DNA of 6,950 bases. It comes from JAZDKP01 sp043802925 (GTDB lineage: Bacteria; Fibrobacterota; OXYB2-FULL-49-7; JAEUSG01). The DNA lies in contig JAZDKP010000148.1 of the NCBI GenBank assembly GCA_043802925.1, forward strand, positions 1-6,950, given 5' to 3'. The notes beneath the pieces are model-generated. The model saw only the letters and a program-made list of their open reading frames with translations, had not been told where the DNA came from and did not search any database. The position numbers were made by a program, and so were the translations under genes. Positions 1 through 6,136 of this stretch are shown piece after piece; positions within the stretch are counted from its first letter, which is position 1, and each line of letters begins with the position of its first letter.

Positions 1-12
1 TAACTCACCCCC

Positions 13-31
13 CACCTCGACAAGCTCGGTG
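13..31. repeat. Short palindromic repeat motif, copy A
   Basis: The core CCTCGACAAGCTCGG (15-29) is flanked by CAC and GTG, giving an imperfect palindrome. It closely resembles the core CCTCGACTTCGCTCGG at 54-69, differing only in the middle bases. The pair looks like two variants of one dispersed intergenic palindrome, a kind found between genes in many bacteria. No gene is visible around it. The family assignment is inference; a genome-wide copy count would decide it. Confidence 0.45.
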
Positions 32-40
32 CATCGCTTT

Positions 41-84
41 CCCCCCTCTCGCCCCTCGACTTCGCTCGGGGATCGAGAGGGGGG
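41..84. repeat. Strong C/G-run hairpin downstream of the acyltransferase fusion gene; repeat copy B or possible terminator
   Basis: Perfect 11-bp arms CCCCCCTCTCG (41-51) and CGAGAGGGGGG (74-84) enclose a second smaller palindrome (52-71, CCCC...GGGG). The hairpin begins 28 bp after the stop codon of the minus-strand gene, so it could end that transcript or protect its 3' end. On the minus strand no T-run follows the second arm; the T-run there comes before the hairpin. A classical intrinsic terminator is therefore not fully supported. The core is related to the motif at 15-29, which favours a mobile or dispersed palindromic repeat. Confidence 0.6.
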
Positions 85-111
85 CTTTCGGTCGGTAAAA
101 AATCGCAGAAA

Positions 112-2727
112 TCAGAGCGCAGCCACCGCGTCGCGCAGGCGGGTGGCCAGCGTTTCGGCATCCGAGCCGTCCGGGGGCATGAGGCGGCCAAAGGTGACGG
201 AGGCATTGACACTGCGGGTAAACAGGAACTTTGGCCGGCCGCCCGAAGGCCAGAGCGCAAAACCACCGCGCACCCGGATCGGCAGGGCCGGCACGCCGGT
301 CTCGGACATCAGCTTTCCGATTCCAGACTTAAAGCGGCCCATTTCCCCGGTGCGTGTACGTGTGCCTTCGGGAAAAAGGATCAGGTTTTTTCCCTGTCTT
401 AAAACATCGGCTGCGGCTTTGAGCGCGGCATGCACTTCGCCTTCACGCTCCACGGCAATCAGGTTCACCCGCCTCAATAAAAAGGCCAACATCGGGTTAT
501 TCATCAGTTCCGCCTTGCCGATGGCGCAGGTGTTCCGCCGTATCTCCCATGGCAGGGAGGCCATGATCCACATGGGGTCCAGGTAACTTTCGTGGTTGGC
601 GCAGAGAATGAAAGGAGGGTTTGGCGGGACATTTTCAATCCCGGTCACGCGCAGGTTCCAGCAGGCTTTTGAGAAGGAGACAAAAAACAGGGGAAAACCG
701 CGGTAGAGCCAGCTGTTATTTTCCGGAATCAGGGTGTTGTCAGAAGGCGTTCCGGAGTCACCAGACCTTGTACTTTCTTCGATACGGGGTGAGTCGAGTG
801 CGAGCCGCACGATTTCCTGAAGGGTCTCATGACGCGTGTAGGCGTCCTCCGGGATGCGGACTTTGAAGCGGCCTTCCATCCATGACAAAAGGTCGATGCG
901 CCGGAGTGAATCGAGCTGGAGGTCCATTTCAAGATGCGCGCGCGGGTGGAGCGCGGAGGGTTTTATTCCGGGTGACAACCGGAGGACCTGCCCGGCAACG
1001 GCGAGCCAGGCTTCGCTCTTTATCAGCTCGCTTTCGATTGCGGTAAGAGCGGGCGGGGCGACGGTCTCGCCTTTTTTCAACGCAGGGTACATTTTCTTAA
1101 GTTCGGGCTTCTTGATTTTTCGCGTTGTGGTGCGCAACAGCGGGAGAACGGAGATCGCGAATTCCTGCACGCGTTTGTAGGATGGAAGTCCTTCGGAGAG
1201 ACGCTTTAATTCCGTTTCAACCACAGCAGGGAGCTTGTCGGGCGGAGTGTTCTTCAGCGTCTCCCGGGTCGGCACCACCACCGCGGCAACACGTTCCCTG
1301 GCGATGTTGCCGATGCCCAGTACGCCGACCTCGGCAAAGAGCGGCGATGCACTGTAATGCTCCTCCAACTCATCCGGGTGCACGTTTTTTCCGGACTCGA
1401 GCACGATGATGTCCTTGCTGCGGCCCGTGAGATAGAGGAAACCGTCGTTTGTGACGCGGCCGAGGTCGCCGGTGTGGAACCAGCCGTCCGCGTCAAACAC
1501 GGCCCGGGTCGCTTCTTCATTATTATAATAGCCGGGAAACACGGTCTTGCCGCGGAAGCAAACCTCGCCGATGCCAGAAGCATCGGGATTGTTAATCCGC
1601 ATTTCATTGTCTTCGAAAACCGGGCCTACGGAACGGAGTCGTGCATCATTCCGCAAACAGATGGTGATGGGGCCGAACGTTTCGGTGAGGCCGTAGCCTT
1701 CGACGATATCAAAGCCCATAGTGCGGAAAGCGCGGAAAGTTTCTTCGCGGATGGAACTGCCGCCCGAAATGATAAGGCTCAGGTTGCCGCCGAAACCGCG
1801 GTGCACGGAGCCGAAGAGTTTCCGCCGGAAACCAGGGCCGAACACGGGACCGAGCATGTTTGACAGAATGCCAAGGAGTGTGAATAGTGCGCGGACTAAA
1901 AGGCCTTTTCCGGCCACGGTACGCTTGATGTTGGCGTAAAAAAGGTCGAGCATCTGGGGCACGGCCGGGAGCATGGAGACGCGGCGGTCTTTGAGCGCCT
2001 GCACAATGAGCGGTCCTTTGGGCACCGGGACAAAGACGATGTCCAAACCCGCAAAGAGCGGCGCAGCCACGCAGGCCGCAAAGCCGAACACGTGGTGGAG
2101 CGGGAGGATGGCGATGTCGGTGTCTTTGGGTGTGAGGCGCATCCGCGGAGGGCCGAAGTGGCAGGCCGGGCAGAAGTTCCGCTGCGCCAGGACCGCGCCC
2201 TTGGGCCGGCCCGTAGTGCCGGAGGTGAAAAGGATGACCACAGGATCGTCGGGTGAAAAACGGCGCTGCAAAGCGTCCGCATCCGCTTTTCCCTTTGACG
2301 CGAACGTTTCCCATTCATCGAGCCGGATGCGGTGCGCACCCGAAGCGAGCTCCGCGAACATACCCGTAAAGAGCGGCGCGTGAAAGATTGCCCTGGGCGC
2401 GGTCGCCTGCACGATGTCGCGGATGACATCGTAGGGGAGGTTGGGGTCCACGGGCACGGTGCGACCGCCCGCGAGAATGACGGCGTGGTAGGCGATGACC
2501 CATTCGGGCGTGTTTTCGCCGATGACAATGGCGTTGTCATTCTCGCGGAACCCGGCCGTGGCCAGGGCCGAGACCGCGCGGTTCAGTTCGCGCCGGAAAT
2601 CAGCATAGGTCCAGGTGCGGTACGCGTTGTCGCGGAGGATATGAAAGCAGGCCTTGTCCGCATAGCGGTACAGCGTTTCGTTCAGCAGTTCGGTGTAGAC
2701 ATGGGGATTTCCCATGCAGGGTAACAT
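112..2727 (-). CDS. Trifunctional acyl-activating enzyme - acyl carrier - PlsC acyltransferase fusion (Aas-like, reversed domain order)
   Basis: An 871-residue protein predicted to activate a fatty acid with ATP, load it on a carrier and transfer it to a (lyso)phospholipid or glycerol phosphate at the inner membrane. Residues about 10-545 form an AMP-forming ligase: the P-loop FTSGTTGRPKG (167-177), YGLTET (345-350), FHTGDLG (417-423), GRSKD (435-439), and the C-terminal TTRKIKKPEL (534-543), which has candidate catalytic lysines. Residues about 560-645 look like an acyl-carrier domain with the phosphopantetheine serine in LDSL (Ser607). Residues about 675-870 are a PlsC-type acyltransferase with NHESYLD (711-717, the HX4D motif) and FPEGTR (785-790). 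A hydrophobic stretch at about 276-300 may help membrane contact. E. coli Aas has the acyltransferase first and no obvious carrier domain. The start is uncertain: ATG at 2727 or in-frame ATG at 2715, neither with a clear Shine-Dalgarno. Domain identities are firm; the substrate and true reaction are inferred. It is divergent from the trp genes with no obvious functional link. Confidence 0.9.
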   Translation of the reverse strand: MLPCMGNPHVYTELLNETLYRYADKACFHILRDNAYRTWTYADFRRELNRAVSALATAGFRENDNAIVIGENTPEWVIAYHAVILAGGRTVPVDPNLPYDVIRDIVQATAPRAIFHAPLFTGMFAELASGAHRIRLDEWETFASKGKADADALQRRFSPDDPVVILFTSGTTGRPKGAVLAQRNFCPACHFGPPRMRLTPKDTDIAILPLHHVFGFAACVAAPLFAGLDIVFVPVPKGPLIVQALKDRRVSMLPAVPQMLDLFYANIKRTVAGKGLLVRALFTLLGILSNMLGPVFGPGFRRKLFGSVHRGFGGNLSLIISGGSSIREETFRAFRTMGFDIVEGYGLTETFGPITICLRNDARLRSVGPVFEDNEMRINNPDASGIGEVCFRGKTVFPGYYNNEEATRAVFDADGWFHTGDLGRVTNDGFLYLTGRSKDIIVLESGKNVHPDELEEHYSASPLFAEVGVLGIGNIARERVAAVVVPTRETLKNTPPDKLPAVVETELKRLSEGLPSYKRVQEFAISVLPLLRTTTRKIKKPELKKMYPALKKGETVAPPALTAIESELIKSEAWLAVAGQVLRLSPGIKPSALHPRAHLEMDLQLDSLRRIDLLSWMEGRFKVRIPEDAYTRHETLQEIVRLALDSPRIEESTRSGDSGTPSDNTLIPENNSWLYRGFPLFFVSFSKACWNLRVTGIENVPPNPPFILCANHESYLDPMWIMASLPWEIRRNTCAIGKAELMNNPMLAFLLRRVNLIAVEREGEVHAALKAAADVLRQGKNLILFPEGTRTRTGEMGRFKSGIGKLMSETGVPALPIRVRGGFALWPSGGRPKFLFTRSVNASVTFGRLMPPDGSDAETLATRLRDAVAAL

Positions 2728-2769
2728 AGATTATTGGAAAAGCGAAGGCAATTTTCATTGTGTATCAGA

Positions 2770-2779
2770 GCAAATTTGC
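2770..2779. promoter_or_regulatory. Perfect 10-bp palindrome GCAAATTTGC in the divergent promoter region
   Basis: GCAAATTTGC is a perfect inverted repeat that overlaps the candidate -35 element of the trp promoter (2776-2781) and lies 43 bp upstream of the divergent gene's start. Its position suits a repressor operator. It does not resemble the E. coli TrpR operator (CTAGTTAACTAG core), and palindromes this short arise easily in AT-rich DNA. The role is speculative. Confidence 0.2.
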
Positions 2780-2804
2780 GAAACAACAAAATTTAATTTA
2801 TATT
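2776..2804 (+). promoter_or_regulatory. Sigma70-like promoter of the trp operon
   Basis: A -35-like TTGCGA (2776-2781, 4 of 6 to consensus) and a -10-like TATATT (2799-2804, 5 of 6) are separated by exactly 17 bp in a distinctly AT-rich stretch. The predicted start of transcription is about 2811, only about 3 bases before the ATG of the leader peptide. An overlapping -10 alternative, TATTAT (2801-2806), would move the start to about 2813. Either choice leaves the leader ORF almost without a 5' untranslated region. No equally good promoter was seen for the divergent minus-strand gene. Confidence 0.6.
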
Positions 2805-2813
2805 ATTCCCATC

Positions 2814-2915
2814 ATGAACCGTGTTACCAACCTCCGTAGTGCCCGGGCAGCTGCTGCAGGCGTCAGGTCCTCCTGGCGATGGTCCAACTACATCTTTGTG
2901 CGGGAGGCGCGGTAG
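2814..2915 (+). CDS. trpL: Trp operon leader peptide (attenuator sensor)
   Basis: A 33-codon ORF starts at ATG 2814 and ends at TAG 2913-2915. Its product begins MNRVTNLRSA, has an AAAA run in the middle, and carries SSWRWSNYIF, with Trp codons at 2874-2876 and 2880-2882 (residues 21 and 23). It ends VREAR. Two tryptophans in three residues in such a small peptide, just upstream of a terminator and trpE, is the hallmark of ribosome-mediated trp attenuation; E. coli TrpL has adjacent WW. There is no Shine-Dalgarno before the ATG, but the predicted transcription start lies only about 3 bases upstream. The gene may therefore be translated as a leaderless message, as known for trpL of Sinorhizobium meliloti. 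The peptide is longer than the E. coli one (14 residues), with its Trp codons late and 10 codons left before the stop. It likely acts through its translation rather than as a stable protein. Confidence 0.8.
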   Translation: MNRVTNLRSARAAAAGVRSSWRWSNYIFVREAR

Positions 2916-2979
2916 GCATCGTTTCAAAATATTTTTGAAGGCCATGTCCGGGAACCCGCTCCTTTAAGATGAGCGGGTT
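2869..2979 (+). promoter_or_regulatory. trp transcription attenuator with alternative RNA pairings
   Basis: Four arms can be read. Arm 1 (2869-2875, including the first base pairs of the first Trp codon) pairs with arm 2 (2901-2907) through CCTCC/GGAGG plus a G-U and a G-C pair. Arm 2 extended (2903-2913) can instead pair with arm 3 (2954-2962): GGAG with CTCC, then CG, GG and T-A pairs with two bulged bases; GCGGG 2900-2904 with CCCGC 2955-2959 is an alternative. Arm 3 with arm 4 (2971-2979) makes the terminator. A ribosome stalled at the Trp codons (2874-2882) would cover to roughly 2897 and leave arm 2 free, giving antitermination. A ribosome reaching the TAG at 2913 would cover arm 2, giving termination. 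The geometry is seen; the mechanism follows from the known E. coli model; energies were not computed. Confidence 0.75.
2923..2939 (+). promoter_or_regulatory. AT-rich hairpin between attenuator arms 2 and 3
   Basis: TTCAAAA (2923-2929) and TTTTGAA (2933-2939) are perfect 7-bp arms around a 3-base TAT loop. An outer GGC (2915-2917) and GCC (2941-2943) could extend the stem across an internal loop. It sits just after the leader stop codon and between the two strands of the proposed antiterminator. It would shorten the distance those strands must bridge and could also pause RNA polymerase. The functional role is inference. Confidence 0.4.
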
Positions 2980-2989
2980 TTGTGTTTTT
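2953..2989 (+). terminator. Intrinsic terminator of the trp attenuator
   Basis: A perfect 9-bp stem, AACCCGCTC (2953-2961) with GAGCGGGTT (2971-2979), has a 9-base loop and is followed by a T-rich tail TTGTGTTTTT (2980-2989). It lies between the leader peptide stop (2915) and the trpE start (3027), where it would stop transcription when tryptophan is plentiful. The 5' strand of the stem is also the strand that the proposed antiterminator would capture. Confidence 0.88.
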
Positions 2990-3012
2990 GGCAACAAACT
3001 TAAATAATAACG

Positions 3013-3017
3013 AAGGA
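3013..3017 (+). promoter_or_regulatory. Ribosome binding site of trpE
   Basis: AAGGA lies 9 bases before ATG 3027. It decides the start: a longer in-frame reading could begin at GTG 2982, but that codon lies in the terminator's T-rich tail and has no Shine-Dalgarno. Confidence 0.7.
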
Positions 3018-3026
3018 ACGAATAAA

Positions 3027-4514
3027 ATGAATATCAAGCCCACACTCGAAAAGGCGAAAAAGTATGCGGGCGCGTTCAGCCGCGTACCGCTGTCCATGGA
3101 AGTTTACGCGGACATGGAAACGCCCATCAGCCTGTTCAAACGGTTCGAAAAGCGGCCCTATTGCTTTCTTCTTGAAAGCGTGGAGGGCGGCGAAAAATGG
3201 GCCCGTTACTCCTTCATGGGGCGCGACCCATTTATGACTGTGAAAAGCGTGGGCGGTTGCACCATTATCGAGGAACCTGGAAAGCCGGTGCGGAAGATGA
3301 ACGGCAACCCCGTAATCATCCTGCAGGAGCTTATGACGCAGTGCAAAAGCGCGAGTGGGCCGGACATTCCGCGTTTCAACGGCGGCGCGGTGGGGTACTT
3401 CGGATACGACATCATCCGTTATTTTGAAAAGCTGCCCCATGTTCCGTCCGATGATCTGAATCTGCCCGAAAGCCACTTCCTATTCACGGACGAAGTGCTG
3501 GTGTACGACCATCTGAAGCAGAAGATCCACATTATCGTTAACATGCGGCTCGAAAACGATCTTGCGCAGCAGTACGAAAAGGCGTGCGCCCGTATCCGCG
3601 AAATCCACCATGAAATCGTGAGCACGCGCGGCCAGATTGTCGACACCTTCACTCCGGACTTTGGGCCGGACAAGAAGGCGCCCGCGTTCACGAGCAATAT
3701 CACAAAAGAGCGCTTTTGCGAAAACGTGAAAAAGGCGCGCGAATACATCCTGAACGGCGATATCTTCCAGGTCGTGCTCTCTCAACGCCTGTGCGCAAAG
3801 ACAAAGCAGGATCCGTTCAATGTTTACCGTGTGCTCCGCGTACTCAACCCTTCACCCTATATGTACTATCTCAAGTTCAATGATATCCGGCTCGTGGGCG
3901 CTTCCCCGGAAATGCTCGCGCGCGTTGAGGACGGCTGGGTCGAAACGTGTCCCATCGCGGGCACACGGCCACGAGGGAAAACACCCGTGGAGGACGCGGC
4001 GCTCGAGAAAGAACTGCTCGCGGACGAAAAGGAGCTGGCGGAGCACCGCATGCTCGTGGACCTGGGCCGTAACGACGTGGGGCGCGTGTGTGAATACGGC
4101 AGCGTCCTTGTGGTCGACCCGCTTCATGTGGAGCGATACTCGCATGTCATGCACATCGTGAGCAACGTGCAGGGCCGCTTGCGCAAGGACCGGACCCCCT
4201 TTGATGCGCTCATGTCCATATTGCCTGCCGGCACACTTTCGGGCGCACCCAAAGTGCGGGCCATGGAAATCATTGACGAACTTGAAACCGTCAAGCGCAA
4301 TACTTACGGCGGCGCCATCGGGTACTTAAGTTTCAACGGCAATCTTGATTCCTGCATTACCATTCGCACGCTTCTTTTCAAGGACGGCCGCGCTTATGTG
4401 CAGTCCGGGGGCGGAATCGTGGCGGATTCGGTGCCCGAGAACGAATATGAAGAAAGCATGAACAAAGCCCGGGCGCTCCTTGCCGCGCTCCAGGAAACAG
4501 GGGAGACGCTGTGA
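3027..4514 (+). CDS. trpE: Anthranilate synthase component I
   Basis: A 495-residue protein that converts chorismate and ammonia (supplied by TrpG) to anthranilate, the first committed step of tryptophan synthesis in the cytoplasm. The N-terminal half has the LLES element (48-51), which in characterised TrpE proteins belongs to the tryptophan feedback site, followed by RYSFMGRDP (60-68). The C-terminal chorismate-binding domain shows ASPEM (292-296), PIAGTRPRG (309-317), DLGRNDVGR (345-353), GTLSGAPKVRAM (402-413), YGGAIGY (427-433) and QSGGGIVADSVPENEYEE (459-476). The alanine in PIAGTR points to TrpE rather than PabB, which usually has lysine there. Length is normal for the family. The gene follows the attenuator and overlaps trpG by 4 bases (GTGA), so the two subunits are probably translationally coupled. 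Expression should be set by leader attenuation and enzyme activity by tryptophan feedback. Confidence 0.97.
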   Translation: MNIKPTLEKAKKYAGAFSRVPLSMEVYADMETPISLFKRFEKRPYCFLLESVEGGEKWARYSFMGRDPFMTVKSVGGCTIIEEPGKPVRKMNGNPVIILQELMTQCKSASGPDIPRFNGGAVGYFGYDIIRYFEKLPHVPSDDLNLPESHFLFTDEVLVYDHLKQKIHIIVNMRLENDLAQQYEKACARIREIHHEIVSTRGQIVDTFTPDFGPDKKAPAFTSNITKERFCENVKKAREYILNGDIFQVVLSQRLCAKTKQDPFNVYRVLRVLNPSPYMYYLKFNDIRLVGASPEMLARVEDGWVETCPIAGTRPRGKTPVEDAALEKELLADEKELAEHRMLVDLGRNDVGRVCEYGSVLVVDPLHVERYSHVMHIVSNVQGRLRKDRTPFDALMSILPAGTLSGAPKVRAMEIIDELETVKRNTYGGAIGYLSFNGNLDSCITIRTLLFKDGRAYVQSGGGIVADSVPENEYEESMNKARALLAALQETGETL

Positions 4515-5083
4515 TACTTATCATCGACAACTACGATTCCTTCACCTACAACCTTTATCAGTATGTTGGTGAAATGAACCCGGACATCGAGGTGTACCGC
4601 AACGACGCGATGACCCCGGAGGCCATCCGTGACAAGCGGCCCTCGCACATCATTATCTCGCCCGGGCCGGGCTACCCCAAGGACGCGGGTGTGTCGCTGG
4701 CCGTCATCCGCACGCTGGGGCGCGAAATTCCCATCCTCGGCGTCTGTCTTGGCCATCAGTCTATTGGCGAGGCCTATGGCGGGACCGTTGTGCGTGCCAA
4801 GGAGCTCATGCACGGCAAAGCGTCCGAGGTCGAGATCCTCGAGCACGACTATCTGTACCATGGATTGCCCGACCGCATCATCGCAGGGCGCTATCACTCA
4901 CTCATCGTGCAGGAGGACGGGTTGCCCAAGGAGCTTGTTATCACCGCGCGCACCGCACAGGGGGAGATTATGGGACTGCGCCATGTTGCGTACCCGGTGC
5001 ACGGAATCCAGTTCCACCCGGAGTCCATTTTGACGCCTGACGGCAAAGCCATCCTGAAAAATTTTCTGAACGTGAAAATTTGA
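4511..5083 (+). CDS. trpG: Anthranilate synthase component II (glutamine amidotransferase)
   Basis: A 190-residue class I glutamine amidotransferase that releases ammonia from glutamine and passes it to TrpE. The catalytic triad is visible as Cys79 in GVCLGHQ and His169/Glu171 in QFHPES. The oxyanion-region PGPGYP lies at 51-56, and MHGK (100-103) is typical of TrpG/PabA enzymes. The N-terminus MILIIDNYDSFTYNL is also characteristic. It starts with GTG inside the last codons of trpE (overlap 4511-4514), with GGGGAG (4500-4505) 5 bases upstream as ribosome binding site. It is a separate protein, not fused to TrpE or TrpD. In some bacteria one such protein also serves PabB for folate synthesis; no pabB is in the window, so this cannot be judged. 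Only 19 bases separate it from trpD. Confidence 0.96.
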   Translation: MILIIDNYDSFTYNLYQYVGEMNPDIEVYRNDAMTPEAIRDKRPSHIIISPGPGYPKDAGVSLAVIRTLGREIPILGVCLGHQSIGEAYGGTVVRAKELMHGKASEVEILEHDYLYHGLPDRIIAGRYHSLIVQEDGLPKELVITARTAQGEIMGLRHVAYPVHGIQFHPESILTPDGKAILKNFLNVKI

Positions 5084-5092
5084 AATAACAAT

Positions 5093-5096
5093 GGAG
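5093..5096 (+). promoter_or_regulatory. Ribosome binding site deciding the trpD start
   Basis: GGAG lies 6 bases before ATG 5103. It overlaps the alternative in-frame ATG at 5091, which itself is preceded only by AT-rich sequence without a Shine-Dalgarno. This favours the 5103 start. Confidence 0.6.
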
Positions 5097-5102
5097 ACGA
5101 CC

Positions 5103-6122
5103 ATGCTTCAAAATACCATTAAAAAGCTCGCGGATGGCCGCCACCTGACCGAGGCCGAGGCCGCGGGCGCCATGTCCGTCATTATGGAGGGCGCGGCCAC
5201 GCCCGCACAGATTGCTTCCTTTATCACCGCGCTCCGCGTCAAGGGCGAGACCGTGGACGAGATAGCCGGCTGCGCGCGCATCATGCGCGAAAAGGCCGTG
5301 CACATCTCGCCCGCGGTGGCAAATTGCGTGGACACGTGCGGCACGGGCGGGGACGGGGCCCAGACCTTCAATGTGTCCACGGCTGCGGCCTTTGCCGCTG
5401 CCGCGGCGGGTGCGGCCGTGGCCAAGCACGGCAACCGGTCCGTGTCCAGCCGGTGCGGTAGCGCGGACGTGCTTGAAGCGCTGGGCGTGAACATCGCGCT
5501 CACACCACGCCAGGTGGAGGCCTGCATCGAGACCACGGGCATCGGCTTCCTTTTCGCGCCCTCTTTCCACCCCTCCATGAAGCACGCGGCCGGCCCGCGC
5601 AAGGAGCTGGGCATCCGCACGGTCTTCAATGTGCTGGGCCCGCTCACCAACCCCGCGGGTGCGTGCGCGCAGGTCCTCGGTGTGTTCAACGCCGCATTCG
5701 CGGCCAAGATGGCAGAGGTGCTTGCCCGGCTCGGCACGGACCGGGCGCTCGTGGTCCATGGCGGGGACGGACTGGACGAGATTACGGTCACCGCGCCCAC
5801 GTTTGTACACGAGGTCAACGGCGCCGATGTCAAGTCCTATGAAATAGAGCCTTCGCATTTCGGTCTTTCCCGCGCGCTCCCGGAAACGCTGAAAGGGGGC
5901 GATGCGGCCCAAAACGCGGAGATCATCCTTTCCATTTTCCAGGGTGAAAAGGGGCCGCGACGTGACATCGTGGTCTTAAACGCCGCGGCCGCGCTCTATG
6001 CGGCAAAAAAGGCCGATTCGCTCAAAACCGGCGTGGCCATGGCCGGTGTGGCCCTGGACGCGGGGCTGGCTCTGAAGAAGCTGGAGGCGCTTAAGGCGTT
6101 TACGGCCGCGTTGAAATCATGA
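5103..6122 (+). CDS. trpD: Anthranilate phosphoribosyltransferase
   Basis: A 339-residue enzyme that joins anthranilate to phosphoribosyl pyrophosphate, giving N-(5-phosphoribosyl)anthranilate. Family motifs are complete: the PRPP-binding GTGGDG (80-85), KHGNRSVSSRCGSADVLEALG region (108-128), the anthranilate-side PRKELGIRTVFNVLGPLTNP region (165-184), and HGGDGLDE (219-226), whose Asp-Glu pair (225-226) binds metal in known structures. A helix at about 92-107 is unusually alanine-rich, in line with the high GC content. Length is typical (about 330-350). The start at 5103 is preferred over 5091 because of the GGAG site. The end of the gene overlaps the first possible trpC start by ATGA (6119-6122). 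It is not fused to TrpG, unlike in E. coli. Confidence 0.96.
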   Translation: MLQNTIKKLADGRHLTEAEAAGAMSVIMEGAATPAQIASFITALRVKGETVDEIAGCARIMREKAVHISPAVANCVDTCGTGGDGAQTFNVSTAAAFAAAAAGAAVAKHGNRSVSSRCGSADVLEALGVNIALTPRQVEACIETTGIGFLFAPSFHPSMKHAAGPRKELGIRTVFNVLGPLTNPAGACAQVLGVFNAAFAAKMAEVLARLGTDRALVVHGGDGLDEITVTAPTFVHEVNGADVKSYEIEPSHFGLSRALPETLKGGDAAQNAEIILSIFQGEKGPRRDIVVLNAAAALYAAKKADSLKTGVAMAGVALDAGLALKKLEALKAFTAALKS

Positions 6123-6123
6123 C

Positions 6124-6130
6124 AAAAGGA
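6124..6130 (+). promoter_or_regulatory. Ribosome binding site deciding the trpC start
   Basis: AAAAGGA lies 6 bases before ATG 6137. An in-frame ATG at 6119 overlaps the trpD stop (ATGA) and would add six residues, but it lacks a comparable upstream site. The 6137 start gives the normal IGPS N-terminus MFLDKIL. Confidence 0.65.
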
Positions 6131-6136
6131 CAACCC

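Noticed and set aside
29..586. Plus-strand open frame of 185 codons over the acyltransferase end
   Set aside because: It is opposite the PlsC domain, begins inside the palindromic repeat, and its product is Arg/Ser/Pro-rich without family features.
1357..1863. Plus-strand open frame of 168 codons opposite the ligase domain
   Set aside because: It is antisense to the conserved motifs FHTGDLG and GRSKD of the real gene.
2770..2779. TrpR operator
   Set aside because: The palindrome lacks the CTAG-containing core of known TrpR sites, so it is listed only as an unidentified palindrome.
2982..3026. Longer trpE starting at GTG 2982
   Set aside because: The GTG is in the terminator T tract without a ribosome binding site, and the 15 extra residues are Asn/Thr-rich and unlike TrpE; AAGGA before 3027 fixes the start.
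2728..3026. T-box riboswitch or TRAP-type control of the trp operon
   Set aside because: No T-box signature (UGGN-ACC-GCG type) and no series of spaced GAG/UAG triplets are seen; the leader peptide with Trp codons explains the terminator.
5108..5833. Minus-strand open frame of 241 codons opposite trpD
   Set aside because: A second antisense frame over the same gene; its Ala/Ser/Pro-rich composition mirrors trpD codons.
4968..5912. Long minus-strand open frame (314 codons) opposite trpG and trpD
   Set aside because: It lies fully antisense to genes with intact family motifs. The product is Arg/Gly/His-rich with no recognisable domain, as expected for an antisense frame in GC-rich DNA.
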